Assembly: GCF_015594925.2 (NCBI RefSeq)
Contig: NZ_CP087590.1
Location: 558,001 to 622,000 of the forward strand
DNA from: Vibrio sp. VB16
GTDB taxonomy: Bacteria > Pseudomonadota > Gammaproteobacteria > Enterobacterales > Vibrionaceae
Length of the DNA: 64,000 nucleotides
Direction: 5' to 3'
Shown: piece after piece, positions 7,982-20,964 of the stretch
Layout: each line of letters begins with the position of its first letter
How positions within the stretch are numbered: position 1 is the first letter of the stretch
Made by a program: the position numbers and the translations under genes
The notes under the pieces: generated by a model
What the model was told of the DNA's origin: nothing
What the model saw: the letters and a program-made list of their open reading frames with translations, nothing else
Databases searched by the model: none

Positions 7982-10555
7982 ATGCGTTTAGACCGATTTA
8001 CAAGCAAGTTTCAAGTAGCGATATCCGATGCCCAGTCATTAGCACTCGGACGTGATCATCAATATATCGAACCTGTACATCTTATGGTTTCTCTATTAAA
8101 CCAAGATGGCAGTGCAATTCGCCCATTACTCACCATGTTAGATATAGACATTATCCAGTTAAGATCCAAATTGTCTGAGATGATGGATCGCTTACCCAAA
8201 GTGAGCGGCATTGGTGGTGATGTTCAGCTATCAAGTGGAATGGGTCAGCTGTTTAACATGTGCGACAAGATTGCACAGCAAAGAAAAGATGCCTATATCT
8301 CATCCGAAGTTTTTCTATTAGCAGCCATAGAAGATAAAGGGCCACTAGGTCTACTGCTTAAAGAAATGGGGCTTGTAGAAAAAACGTTGTCTGCTGCAAT
8401 TGAACAAATACGTGGTGGACAAAAAGTGGATGACCCAAATGCAGAAGAAAAACGCCAAGCGTTAGAAAAATACACTATAGATTTAACCGAACGAGCTGAG
8501 CAAGGAAAGCTGGATCCTGTCATTGGTCGTGACGATGAGATTCGTCGTACCATTCAAGTACTCCAGCGAAGAACAAAAAACAACCCGGTTATTATTGGTG
8601 AACCGGGTGTGGGTAAAACGGCTATTGTTGAAGGACTCGCTCAACGCATTATAAATAATGAAGTCCCCGAGGGTTTAAGAGGCCGTCGTGTACTTTCGTT
8701 AGATATGGGCTCTTTGATTGCCGGCGCGAAATATCGAGGCGAGTTCGAAGAACGGCTTAAGTCAGTGTTAAATGAACTGTCTAAAGAAGAAGGCAATATC
8801 ATTCTCTTTATCGATGAACTTCATACCATGGTAGGTGCGGGTAAAGGTGAAGGCTCAATGGATGCTGGCAATATGTTAAAACCAGCGCTGGCTCGAGGCG
8901 AGCTGCATTGTGTTGGCGCAACAACGCTTGATGAATATCGCCAATACATTGAAAAAGACCCAGCTCTAGAACGTCGATTCCAAAAAATAATTGTTGATGA
9001 GCCGAGCGTAGAAGATACGATTGCTATCTTACGTGGTTTAAAAGAACGCTATGAACTTCACCATCATGTTGAGATTACCGACCCTGCAATTGTTGCAGCA
9101 GCACGTTTATCCCATCGTTATGTTTCGGATAGACAACTACCAGATAAAGCCATCGATCTAATTGATGAGGCCGCATCTAGTATCCGTATGCAGATTGATT
9201 CAAAGCCAGAGTCATTAGATAAACTAGAACGAAAGATCATCCAGCTAAAAATAGAACAGCAAGCGTTGGTTAACGAAGATGATGATGCGAGTAGCAAACG
9301 ATTAGAAGTCATTAATCAAGAACTGAGCGTTAAGGAAAGAGACTACGCTGAACTGGAAGAGATCTGGAACGCAGAGAAAGCAGCACTTTCTGGTACGCAA
9401 CATATAAAGAGCGAATTAGAGCATGCTCGCATGGATATGGACTTCGCTAGACGTGCCGGTGATCTTAATCGAATGTCTGAACTTCAATATGGACGTATTC
9501 CAGAACTAGAGAAGCAACTTGATCTTGCAGCGCAAGCTGAAATGCAAGAAATGACCTTACTCAAAAATAAGGTTACTGATGAAGAAATTGCAGAAGTGTT
9601 GTCGAAACAAACGGGTATCCCTGTATCGAAAATGCTAGAAGCTGAGCGCAGTAAATTACTTGCAATGGAAGATGTGCTTCATAAGCGAGTCATTGGACAA
9701 AAAGAAGCGGTGAAAATGGTATCGAATGCGATTCGTCGCAGTCGAGCGGGTTTATCTGACCCTAATCGTCCTATCGGTTCGTTCTTATTCTTGGGCCCAA
9801 CAGGTGTAGGTAAAACGGAGCTCTGCAAGACACTTGCAAACTTTATGTTTGACAGTGAGGAGGCTATGGTTAGGATAGATATGTCCGAATTTATGGAAAA
9901 ACACTCTGTCGCGCGTCTAGTTGGAGCACCCCCTGGATATGTTGGATACGAAGAAGGTGGGTATCTAACTGAAGCCGTTAGAAGGAAACCCTATTCTGTC
10001 ATTCTATTAGATGAAGTAGAAAAGGCTCATCCTGATGTATTCAATATACTTCTTCAGGTTCTCGATGATGGGCGTCTTACTGATGGTCAGGGACGAACAG
10101 TCGACTTTCGAAACACCGTAGTCATCATGACATCCAATTTAGGTTCCGATCGAATACAAGAACATTTCAACACACTAGATTATGAAGGGATAAAAGAAGA
10201 GGTGATGAATGTTGTGGTTAAACACTTCAGACCTGAGTTCCTTAATAGAGTGGATGAAATGGTTGTATTCCATCCGTTAGGCCAAGAGCACATTAGATCA
10301 ATTGCGGTAATACAGTTAGCGAGACTAGCAAGCCGCATGAAAGATAATGGCTATGAGCTAGACGTTTCCGAAAAGGCGCTCGATCTCATTGCACATGTAG
10401 GGTTTGATCCTGTGTATGGTGCTCGACCGTTGAAACGAGCAATTCAACAGAGTGTCGAGAACCCATTGGCCAAAGCAATATTGGCAGGGAAGGTCGACCC
10501 AGATAAGAAAGTGCAGCTTTTAGTCAGTAATGATCGAATCATCGCACATCAATAA
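7982..10555 (+). CDS. clpB: Protein disaggregase chaperone ClpB
   Basis: ClpB is the hexameric AAA+ disaggregase that, with DnaK, rescues aggregated proteins after heat stress. From the ATG at 7982 the product is 857 residues, exactly the E. coli length. An N-terminal substrate domain is followed by NBD1 with Walker A GEPGVGKTA, a coiled-coil middle domain (about residues 405-525), and NBD2 with Walker A GPTGVGKTE and EVEKAHPDVFNILLQ. The ATG at 7982 is chosen because GGGGG lies five bases upstream; a TTG at 7970 gives four extra residues and is unlikely. A terminator follows the gene. Confidence 0.97.
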   Translation: MRLDRFTSKFQVAISDAQSLALGRDHQYIEPVHLMVSLLNQDGSAIRPLLTMLDIDIIQLRSKLSEMMDRLPKVSGIGGDVQLSSGMGQLFNMCDKIAQQRKDAYISSEVFLLAAIEDKGPLGLLLKEMGLVEKTLSAAIEQIRGGQKVDDPNAEEKRQALEKYTIDLTERAEQGKLDPVIGRDDEIRRTIQVLQRRTKNNPVIIGEPGVGKTAIVEGLAQRIINNEVPEGLRGRRVLSLDMGSLIAGAKYRGEFEERLKSVLNELSKEEGNIILFIDELHTMVGAGKGEGSMDAGNMLKPALARGELHCVGATTLDEYRQYIEKDPALERRFQKIIVDEPSVEDTIAILRGLKERYELHHHVEITDPAIVAAARLSHRYVSDRQLPDKAIDLIDEAASSIRMQIDSKPESLDKLERKIIQLKIEQQALVNEDDDASSKRLEVINQELSVKERDYAELEEIWNAEKAALSGTQHIKSELEHARMDMDFARRAGDLNRMSELQYGRIPELEKQLDLAAQAEMQEMTLLKNKVTDEEIAEVLSKQTGIPVSKMLEAERSKLLAMEDVLHKRVIGQKEAVKMVSNAIRRSRAGLSDPNRPIGSFLFLGPTGVGKTELCKTLANFMFDSEEAMVRIDMSEFMEKHSVARLVGAPPGYVGYEEGGYLTEAVRRKPYSVILLDEVEKAHPDVFNILLQVLDDGRLTDGQGRTVDFRNTVVIMTSNLGSDRIQEHFNTLDYEGIKEEVMNVVVKHFRPEFLNRVDEMVVFHPLGQEHIRSIAVIQLARLASRMKDNGYELDVSEKALDLIAHVGFDPVYGARPLKRAIQQSVENPLAKAILAGKVDPDKKVQLLVSNDRIIAHQ

Positions 10556-10589
10556 TATTTGAAGAAATTACTATTTATTAACAATCAAA

Positions 10590-10609
10590 GGGGCGAAAGC
10601 CCCTTTTTT
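10590..10609 (+). terminator. clpB intrinsic terminator
   Basis: GGGGC-GAAA-GCCCC followed by six T, 35 bp after the clpB stop. The GAAA loop makes a very stable hairpin. Confidence 0.92.
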
Positions 10610-10671
10610 GTTCGATTAGATTGAAAAATAATCGAACAGGATCATTTTTGAAAATAAATGACGTATAGGTA

Positions 10672-10699
10672 TTGTGCTCTCGTGATTTCTCCCTATAAT
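10672..10699 (+). promoter_or_regulatory. rRNA operon promoter P1
   Basis: TTGTGC (10672-10677) and a perfect TATAAT (10694-10699) are separated by 16 bp, followed by a GCGCCTCC discriminator, the GC-rich start region that makes rRNA promoters sensitive to ppGpp and initiating NTP. AT-rich DNA just upstream could serve as an UP element. Confidence 0.8.
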
Positions 10700-10851
10700 G
10701 CGCCTCCGTTGTCACCGAATAGTTACTAACTAAACGTGTTGATGATGTCGGTCAATAAAGACTGGCGATAGAGATTTATCTTCTCTTTCTTGTTCCAGAT
10801 CACTTCAAAAAGTGAAAAGCCAAACGAGAGAAAATAAATAGCAAAAAGTGT

Positions 10852-10879
10852 TTGACACAGAAGGCTATATCGCTAAAAT
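10852..10879 (+). promoter_or_regulatory. rRNA operon promoter P2
   Basis: A perfect TTGACA (10852-10857) and TAAAAT (10874-10879) with a 16-bp spacer and a GACCGTCCGC discriminator, preceded by an A-rich tract. Second of the tandem rrn promoters. Confidence 0.8.
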
Positions 10880-10911
10880 GACCGTCCGCTTGAGAGAGAC
10901 TTCCAAGCAAC

Positions 10912-10923
10912 GCTCTTTAACAA
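10912..10923 (+). promoter_or_regulatory. Leader boxA antitermination site
   Basis: GCTCTTTAACAA matches the boxA of rRNA leader regions, the NusB-S10 loading site for rRNA antitermination. It follows promoter P2. Confidence 0.75.
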
Positions 10924-11177
10924 TTTAAACCTATATCAATCTGTGTGGGCACTCGTTGATGACAATCGAAGATGATTCTCTGCCTTAGGGCATGAAATCA
11001 ACAACGGTTTCAATGAACTGAGTGACCTAATTTGATGCTTTCGGGTATCGAACACAGTTATTTAAATATCACTCTGTTGGAGTGATAGAACTTTAAAGAA
11101 CACTTTACTATTTAACCTTCGGTTATCTAAAGTAAAAGGCAATTTAAAGTCAGTATTCATTGAGCCAAAAAGAACTT

Positions 11178-12730
<1,553 letters not shown>

Positions 12731-12869
12731 AACGATGATTGCTCATGATGAGTGTCCACACAGATTGAAATAGGTTTAGAAAAGCAAAGAGATGATAACT
12801 CAGAAATATCTTCTGTTATTGCATCATGATTTTTCTTAGTTCAACTAAGAGAAAGCATAAAGCAAGAAT

Positions 12870-12946
12870 GGGTCTGTAGCTCAGCTGGTTAGAGCGCTCG
12901 CCTGATAAGCGGGAGGTCGGTGGTTCAAGTCCACTCAGACCCACCA
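12870..12946 (+). tRNA. tRNA-Ile (GAT)
   Basis: A 77-nt cloverleaf starting GGGTCTG and ending with encoded CCA. The anticodon loop is CTGATAA, anticodon GAT, the standard isoleucine tRNA of 16S-23S spacers. Confidence 0.97.
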
Positions 12947-13073
12947 AACTCTCCTTTATACTGCGTTAAATTGTTCGTCGTGTATTTACATACACTTCCT
13001 TGCAATTTGCCTTGTCTAAAAAGAGTTAACTTTATTAGATTTCATGAGTTGTCAAAAAAAACACCCAACTGAT

Positions 13074-13149
13074 GGGGTTATAGCTCAGCTGGGAGAGCGC
13101 CTGCCTTGCACGCAGGAGGTCTGCGGTTCGATCCCGCATAGCTCCACCA
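13074..13149 (+). tRNA. tRNA-Ala (TGC)
   Basis: A 76-nt cloverleaf starting GGGGTTATAGCTC and ending with encoded CCA, anticodon loop TTTGCAC-type (CTTGCAC) giving anticodon TGC. Second tRNA of the 16S-23S spacer. Confidence 0.97.
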
Positions 13150-13228
13150 TCTTTAAGTGTTTTTACTCTGCATAGAGAAAAGAATATTTAAAAATGGTTT
13201 TGGCTTATTTTTATAAGTATGAAATCTT

Positions 13229-13241
13229 TGCTCTTTAACAA
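13229..13241 (+). promoter_or_regulatory. Spacer boxA antitermination site
   Basis: TGCTCTTTAACAA between tRNA-Ala and 23S rRNA repeats the leader boxA sequence, as expected for the second antitermination signal of rRNA operons. Confidence 0.75.
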
Positions 13242-13533
13242 TTTGGAAAGCTGACTGATAAATAATTGATTATTATTTATCAAAATAAAAGTTCTCAAAT
13301 CCTAAGTCTTTTAGATTTAGGTACTTGTTGTCACTTCGGTGATAACAAACCAACACACATTCAAGTGTTCTTGGAAACAGCTAACTTCGGTTAACTGTTT
13401 AATATTTGAGTCCGGCAAAATCGAAAATGTTGTCTCGCTCATTCAAATAATGAGGCAACGATAGAAACCTTGGTTACTAATACAATAACAATTCGTTGTT
13501 ATTTCGCGTAAGCGAAACCCTTTGGGGTTGTAT

Positions 13534-16425
<2,892 letters not shown>

Positions 16426-16546
16426 TACAACACCCAAGGGGTTTTGTGGACTCAATGTAAGAACATTGAATGTGTGTGAACTTTTATTTAGGTCAGTAAT
16501 CCAGATTATTAAAGTTTTCTAAATTATTAGGAAGCTTTACCAAATT

Positions 16547-16666
16547 TGCTTGGCGACCATAGCGTTGTGGACCCACCTGATTCCATGCCGAACTCAGAAG
16601 TGAAACGCAATAGCGCCGATGGTAGTGTGGGGTCTCCCCATGTGAGAGTAGGACATCGCCAGGCTT
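16547..16666 (+). rRNA. 5S ribosomal RNA
   Basis: A 120-nt 5S gene with TGCTTGGCGACC at the 5' end pairing with GCCAGGCTT at the 3' end, and the conserved internal CCATGCCGAACTCAGAAGTG. It follows 23S after about 120 bp. Confidence 0.95.
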
Positions 16667-16756
16667 TAATATCGTTTTATCTTTTTTAGGAAAGATAAGG
16701 CAAAAACAATCAAAGCTATCTTTTATAAGACTTCGATTGTCGTAAGAATACCATGT

Positions 16757-16833
16757 GGAGTGGTAGTTCAGTTGGTTAGAATACCGGCCTGTCACGCCGG
16801 GGGTCGCGGGTTCGAGTCCCGTCCACTCCGCCA
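16757..16833 (+). tRNA. tRNA-Asp (GTC)
   Basis: A 77-nt cloverleaf starting GGAGTGG, anticodon loop CTGTCAC with anticodon GTC, encoded CCA. Distal tRNA of the rRNA operon. Confidence 0.97.
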
Positions 16834-16855
16834 GTTCTTACAAGAAAACAGTTAT

Positions 16856-16946
<91 letters not shown>

Positions 16947-16960
16947 CTATGCAAAAAGAA

Positions 16961-16987
16961 AGGCCACTAGAAATAGTGGCCTTTTTG
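16961..16987 (+). terminator. Element-borne terminator after tRNA-Trp
   Basis: AGGCCACTA-GAAA-TAGTGGCCT followed by TTTTG. It closes the rRNA operon transcript. Since it lies inside the attL boundary it is probably supplied by the element; the host version with a different stem is at 30781-30808. Confidence 0.85.
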
Positions 16988-17001
16988 TATTTTTGGCAAA
17001 A

Positions 17002-17239
17002 AATTAAGTAATTGCTATTACCAAGGTATGATTTTATCTGTAGCGTTGAGCTTGGAGCATCATTTTTGGTGTTCTATGGCGGTACGGATACACCTCCCGT
17101 ACTGCCATTTTTACCCATCCTTTTTTTCTAAAACGCTTATTCGCTTATCATGGTTATTGGCTATCCCATGTAAACGCCATGCCAACCAGACCATAATTAA
17201 TGTATCTGGCGTTATCTGCCAGCCACTTAAAAATTCCAC
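17002..17239. other. Non-coding prophage end with strong hairpin
   Basis: No convincing gene is present. A long hairpin, TGGCGGTACGG / CCGTACTGCCA (17077-17107) with one G-T pair, is followed by five T on the plus strand, so it could stop transcription entering from the rRNA operon. A smaller inverted repeat CTGGC...GCCAG (17206-17222) lies close to the end of the late operon and may help end it. Confidence 0.45.
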
Positions 17240-17650
17240 TTACTTCCCCTTAAACCTATGAGAAAAAAACTCCAATAAATACCGAACCATTGCTCGCATA
17301 CCTAACGTATCAATGACCACCGCCGCAACGACATACCAGTAATAATCCGGTACGTTTTGAAGGGCTTCGAATCCGGCTTTGACATATTTTGCGTAGTCGG
17401 GCAAAAATGAAAGGATAAGAGGAATAAACACGACAAACATAATGAACTCGTCTTTGTAGCCTCGTTCCTTAATGCTGAGTTCGTCCAGTGTCGCGGCTTT
17501 CTCGTCACCAGATTGCAAGCGCTTTACTTTTGCGTTGTGCTGCTCTTGTTGTATTACATCTTTTCGCTTGAGCGCGTTGGCTTTATTGATGCCGTGTTGC
17601 TTGTAGGCATTAATGCCGCCCGTGATTAGGTTCGCAATGGCTCCAAACAT
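17240..17650 (-). CDS. Holin-like membrane protein (GTA-type 3TM holin)
   Basis: A 136-residue protein with an N-terminal glycine-containing hydrophobic segment (FGAIANLITGGINAY), a charged linker, then KDEFIMFVVFIPLILSFLPD and a third hydrophobic segment YYWYVVAAVVIDTLGMRAM. The KDE-x-hydrophobic-LP..GF.AL...P.WY pattern resembles the three-TM holin family of gene-transfer agents (PF11351). It is the last gene of the late operon and follows the endolysin gene, which fits a role in releasing the lysin through the inner membrane. The ATG at 17650 is preferred because AGAGGTG lies just upstream; GTG at 17656 is an alternative overlapping the preceding TGA. Confidence 0.65.
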   Translation of the reverse strand: MFGAIANLITGGINAYKQHGINKANALKRKDVIQQEQHNAKVKRLQSGDEKAATLDELSIKERGYKDEFIMFVVFIPLILSFLPDYAKYVKAGFEALQNVPDYYWYVVAAVVIDTLGMRAMVRYLLEFFSHRFKGK

Positions 17651-17652
17651 GA

Positions 17653-18126
17653 TCACCTCTTCAATTCTATATGTGGTCCATCAACAAGGTTTGTCCAATC
17701 ACCGCCCCACGTAATATCTATACCGAGTTCACGAGCTGCACTTTTAAAGGCTTGTGATATGCCACGGTAATAATCCATGTCCCACGTGACCTTGTTGTTT
17801 TCATCGTAGGCCACAAAGTCGATAGCATCGCCCGTTTGATGACGGCTTAAGACGGTATACCCATCACAATTGCTTTTCTTATCGCAGTACAGTGCGTTTT
17901 GTTCTTTGGCTGTACGTTTTCCACTAGTAATGCCGAAATCGTATTTAGAATAGCGCAGGGCGAGTCTGACAACTTTTCTCAAGTCATCTTTTACACCGAG
18001 CATTTTAGCTTCACTCCGAGCAGATAGTACCCATCCGCTGACGGTTTGATTTATTTTCTTATTATTCATTACGTAAATACCTATTAGCGTGCATAGTATT
18101 ATTGGGAAGAGGTAAGCTGATTTCAT
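17653..18126 (-). CDS. Phage endolysin, M15-type L-Ala-D-Glu/D-Ala peptidase with N-terminal anchor
   Basis: A 157-residue protein with an N-terminal hydrophobic segment (YLFPIILCTLIGIYVM), probably a signal anchor, followed by an M15 metallopeptidase domain. The zinc ligands are visible in SRHQTGDAIDF (His96, Asp103) and DGPHIEL (His152, with Asp149 as the likely catalytic acid). Such enzymes cut peptide cross-links in murein. The N-terminal anchor suggests a SAR-like lysin. It is expected to work with the holin-like protein encoded next. In PM2 lysis needs a separate lysis module (P17/P18), so this peptidase is a notable difference. Confidence 0.85.
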   Translation of the reverse strand: MKSAYLFPIILCTLIGIYVMNNKKINQTVSGWVLSARSEAKMLGVKDDLRKVVRLALRYSKYDFGITSGKRTAKEQNALYCDKKSNCDGYTVLSRHQTGDAIDFVAYDENNKVTWDMDYYRGISQAFKSAARELGIDITWGGDWTNLVDGPHIELKR

Positions 18127-18135
18127 AGGACAGAT

Positions 18136-18684
18136 TCACCGTTCGTCTAAAAATTGAGTGCTTGGCAACGCACTCACCAATATTGCTCGACATTTATCTC
18201 GGTTGCTTTTCACGTCCTTAGGGATAGCGGTTCCTGCTTCTAGTTTACGGGTGACGTAAAAATCGGTTGTATCGAGATAGTGTCTCGCCTTGTCTTCTAA
18301 GTTATCCGTTTCACCGTTTAATTCGTTTACCAACCAATCACCGTCGACTCGGGTAATACAATGTGTTTGAGCGTTATACACTGGCGGTTGGTCATAGATA
18401 GCCCATTCAGGAAATGGCGAATTAGGTGTGTTGACGATTTGCTCGATACCGTCCCCATTCCAAAATGGGGTAATTTGATTATTGACGAACTCGGACCATG
18501 TCTGTGTGTCTGCATCAAATTTGCCAATCAGATTGGACGTCGTAGGCTCGTAAATTATCTCGGTATATTCATCCCCTAGCGCAGTGCTTTTTGAAACGAA
18601 TTCAGTTTTATTACCTAGCCACCAACCCGCCTTATCAAATTCAGATACGGCTAACGTAATATTTTGTTTTTGAATATTGTTCAT
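18136..18684 (-). CDS. Fibre-assembly-like protein (putative chaperone of the receptor-binding protein)
   Basis: A 182-residue protein. The C-terminal part DNLEDKARHYLDTTDFYVTRKLE and the following Arg-rich segment (SNRDKCRAIL) resemble the short domain found at the C terminus of tailed-phage fibre-assembly proteins (L-x-x-TDwxVxR...R...R). The N-terminal 120 residues contain several Trp and WxEFVNNQITPFW-type segments but no family I recognise. It directly follows the collar-like gene with a 2-bp gap, the same order as fibre then fibre-assembly genes in tailed phages. Confidence 0.5.
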   Translation of the reverse strand: MNNIQKQNITLAVSEFDKAGWWLGNKTEFVSKSTALGDEYTEIIYEPTTSNLIGKFDADTQTWSEFVNNQITPFWNGDGIEQIVNTPNSPFPEWAIYDQPPVYNAQTHCITRVDGDWLVNELNGETDNLEDKARHYLDTTDFYVTRKLEAGTAIPKDVKSNRDKCRAILVSALPSTQFLDER

Positions 18685-18686
18685 GG

Positions 18687-19289
18687 TTAACCTTTCCTTA
18701 CTATCCAGTTGAACTTGTAGTTTTTAATTGTGTTTTCAGGGTGGCCTGTTGGTCTAATTGAGAGTATATGCCCGTGCGATGGAACATCGAAGATATGAGT
18801 ATGCAGACCTGCAGGATAAGTGTGCATAATTTCAGAACCGATGGGGTAGTACGTGTTATGAGGTGTATACTCTACATCGGCATCATTTGTTCCATCGGAA
18901 ACAGCCAGTTTTTCAGATAATGGTCTACCTATTGGGTGTGTGTGACCACCTTGTAAGTCAGTGCTTTTTTTTACTCCCCCTGCACGCTTAGCTTCTCCAA
19001 AGTGAATATGCTGTTTGATGTTATCTTCTTCGTAGGACAGTAATTCTTCACCGTCTTTTGACCCAACAATCGCCATGCCTCGCATATCTAAAAGTCGAAC
19101 ACCGTAAATGCTATGCAGAATAGGGTTGGCTTTTATGTCAAATGACTGGCCCTTTAGAATAAAGAAATCATCACTTGGCGGTTTATCCAGCGGGTACGGA
19201 ATAGGGCTTCCGATAGGATAAATATCACTTAAAACGGACTCATCTACATTGGAACCCGAATTAGGGTTATTGAGAGTAAATAGCGTCAT
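18687..19289 (-). CDS. Tail-collar-like receptor-binding (spike tip) protein
   Basis: A 200-residue protein beginning with a collar-like module: DIYPIGSPIPYPLDKPPSDD then FFILKGQSFDIKANPILHSI and LLDMRGMAIVG, close to the tail-collar fold of phage fibre tips (PIGSPIPWP.. W..CdGq.f.k...P.L...yg..LPDlRG). Downstream are His-rich motifs GGHTHPIG, GLHTHIFD and SHGHIL, of the HxH type that binds iron in trimeric fibre tips. It most likely recognises the host surface at the vertices. Its start overlaps the stop of the preceding gene (ATGA), so the two products may form one spike. Confidence 0.65.
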   Translation of the reverse strand: MTLFTLNNPNSGSNVDESVLSDIYPIGSPIPYPLDKPPSDDFFILKGQSFDIKANPILHSIYGVRLLDMRGMAIVGSKDGEELLSYEEDNIKQHIHFGEAKRAGGVKKSTDLQGGHTHPIGRPLSEKLAVSDGTNDADVEYTPHNTYYPIGSEIMHTYPAGLHTHIFDVPSHGHILSIRPTGHPENTIKNYKFNWIVRKG

Positions 19290-19933
19290 ACGAATTCCCC
19301 TACATTAAGCATGTCACCGTCCTTACCTGTAACAATTAGCGCATTTGTTGCTGCGATAGTTGTGTGCCCTCCGGCTTCGAGTGGGATAACGCCTGCAATT
19401 ATGATTGTGTCTCTGTTTGCTTTTGGCGCTGTCACTAAAAGCTCAACACGGTTAGAGTTTTTAGGGATGACATTATCGTTTTTGTTACCAATAACCACGG
19501 GCGTTAAAGTGTTGAATGTGAGCGCATTTCCTTGATTCGTCACAGCGACTTTCTGTATGTCTGGGTAGTTGGAAATGGCAATTTCATTGTTAACAAGAAC
19601 ACCGACATCATTTTGTACATGAGAAATGACAATTGGCTCTTCAATATCGCTGATTTTTACTGCACCATTTATTGCCACTGCATCAGACTGAGTATTGATG
19701 GCTGTATCTGTGATTTGGTATTCGATTGTTGTGGGGCTTGAATGGTGATTGTGAAATATCACCGTGACACAACCTTCAATCAAAATTACATCGTTTTTCT
19801 TAACTTCGACAGGCTCGTTCGCGTCTAACTGCAAACTGACGCTATTTGACGCATCGCGCATTAACAAATATTTTGCACCACCAGTACGAATCGATTGTCC
19901 TACCTGAAGGGTTTCTTCGACAATGTTTTGCAT
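19286..19933 (-). CDS. Putative spike base / penton protein
   Basis: A 215-residue, beta-rich, Asn- and Val-rich protein with no membrane segment. I do not recognise the family. It ends with ATGA overlap into the collar-like gene and begins with a 1-nt overlap (TAATG) with the preceding membrane protein gene. Its position between small membrane proteins and the receptor binder suggests that it links the spike tip to the vertex, like the N-terminal part of the PM2 P1 spike. This is inference from order only. Confidence 0.45.
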   Translation of the reverse strand: MQNIVEETLQVGQSIRTGGAKYLLMRDASNSVSLQLDANEPVEVKKNDVILIEGCVTVIFHNHHSSPTTIEYQITDTAINTQSDAVAINGAVKISDIEEPIVISHVQNDVGVLVNNEIAISNYPDIQKVAVTNQGNALTFNTLTPVVIGNKNDNVIPKNSNRVELLVTAPKANRDTIIIAGVIPLEAGGHTTIAATNALIVTGKDGDMLNVGEFV

Positions 19934-20382
19934 TATTTACGACTCCCAATGACTAGCAACATAACGGCCAGAAGCAATACAATACCTATAGCTCCATAAA
20001 CAAGTGGTTTGCTGTTCATCATGTCACTTGCCCCATCTGTTGATTTACTCGCATTCACGGAATTGGCAAAATTGAGCGCGGCATCTGTAGAGCTGTTCAT
20101 TGCATCGAGTGCACCAACACCAAAACTTAACGCATCACTACCAAATCCAAAGGCTTCATTGATCGCAGTTTCGCCAAACTCGAACGCACCATCTAATGCG
20201 TTGTTGTTAGAATCAAACGCACCTTGTATCGCTCCGTGGTCTGTTTGAGTTAGTTGTATATCGCCCTCATTACCACTTAAAATTATTCCGCTGTTATCAC
20301 CACCGACCCCAACAGAATTACTTTTATTTGTTGTGTTAGTGGTCGTGTTGTTGGTTGCGTTGCTCTTGCTTGAGCCTCCCAT
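19933..20382 (-). CDS. Virion membrane protein with Asn/Thr-rich N terminus
   Basis: A 149-residue protein: an Asn/Thr/Ser-rich N-terminal 35 residues, a repetitive stretch with FDSNNNALDGAFEFGETAIN and similar F/G/A segments, and a C-terminal transmembrane helix (YGAIGIVLLLAVMLLVIG) ending in SRK. It has a good ribosome site (AAGGGG, five bases before ATG). The topology fits a small structural protein of an internal-membrane phage, with the soluble part towards the capsid. Family unknown. Confidence 0.5.
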   Translation of the reverse strand: MGGSSKSNATNNTTTNTTNKSNSVGVGGDNSGIILSGNEGDIQLTQTDHGAIQGAFDSNNNALDGAFEFGETAINEAFGFGSDALSFGVGALDAMNSSTDAALNFANSVNASKSTDGASDMMNSKPLVYGAIGIVLLLAVMLLVIGSRK

Positions 20383-20391
20383 AAAAACCCC

Positions 20392-20763
20392 TTAAAAAAC
20401 TATTCTGACAACGTGCTCATTGTTGTTTGTGATGCTGATGGTTTTTGCGCATTCATTGAGTTTTCGTCTAATGAATCGCTCTGCACCTCGTCTAAAAAAA
20501 TGCGCCCGAATGGACGATAAATTCAGTGTTTTTGCGTGTGCAATTGCAGCTTGTGTTCCTACAATCATGTCACCTTGAAGTGCGACCACAACAAGCTCTA
20601 ATTGTGAGAACTCAATGCGTAACAACAGGTAGGTATTATCTATTCGATAGCACTGAGCTTGATGAAGTAAACATTCTTGAAACGCTCCCCAAAGATAACC
20701 ATTCAAGGCTTTTTCAATGTGGGGGAACGCTTCAAAAAAGCTTACTTTTTGAAGAAGAACCAC
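20392..20763 (-). CDS. Unknown phage protein, faintly GNAT-like
   Basis: A protein of 123 residues if it starts at the GTG at 20763, which has GGGG three bases upstream; a longer GTG start at 20796 would overlap the preceding gene by 55 nt. It is the only soluble-looking protein among the small membrane proteins here. The pattern CYRIDNTYLLLRIE...LELVVVALQGD followed by SIRAHFFRRGAERFIRR recalls phage GNAT-like tail-associated proteins (H-x-R-R-x-G), but the similarity is weak and function is not assigned. Confidence 0.45.
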   Translation of the reverse strand: MVLLQKVSFFEAFPHIEKALNGYLWGAFQECLLHQAQCYRIDNTYLLLRIEFSQLELVVVALQGDMIVGTQAAIAHAKTLNLSSIRAHFFRRGAERFIRRKLNECAKTISITNNNEHVVRIVF

Positions 20764-20954
20764 AACACCCCGAGTCCTATTGCCACTATTGCCCACGACG
20801 GGACACCGTTATTACTGCCGAAGTTGTATGTGCCACCAGTAAAACCACTGTTGTTGGTTGTGTCGTTGGTATTGGTTGTGTAAATATCACCACTTGCACC
20901 ACCTGTCATACCTCCGGCACCGCCTGTCATACCTCCTGCTAATGAACCTAGCAT
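20742..20954 (-). CDS. Small Gly-rich virion membrane protein
   Basis: A 70-residue protein from the ATG at 20954, which has AAGGAG seven bases upstream. The N terminus contains a duplicated GGMTGGA unit, then a Thr/Asn-rich linker, then one transmembrane helix (WAIVAIGLGVLWFFF) and KK at the end. An upstream extension seen in longer frames has no ribosome site and overlaps another gene. Glycine-rich N terminus plus a single span is common in minor membrane proteins of PM2-like phages. Confidence 0.6.
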   Translation of the reverse strand: MLGSLAGGMTGGAGGMTGGASGDIYTTNTNDTTNNSGFTGGTYNFGSNNGVPSWAIVAIGLGVLWFFFKK

Positions 20955-20964
20955 TGACTGCTCC

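Noticed and set aside
7970..7984. TTG start giving an 861-residue ClpB
   Set aside because: The ATG at 7982 has a strong ribosome site and gives the standard 857-residue protein.
17028..17261. 77-residue plus-strand frame after tRNA-Trp
   Set aside because: It runs through a strong hairpin, has no ribosome site and overlaps the holin gene antisense.
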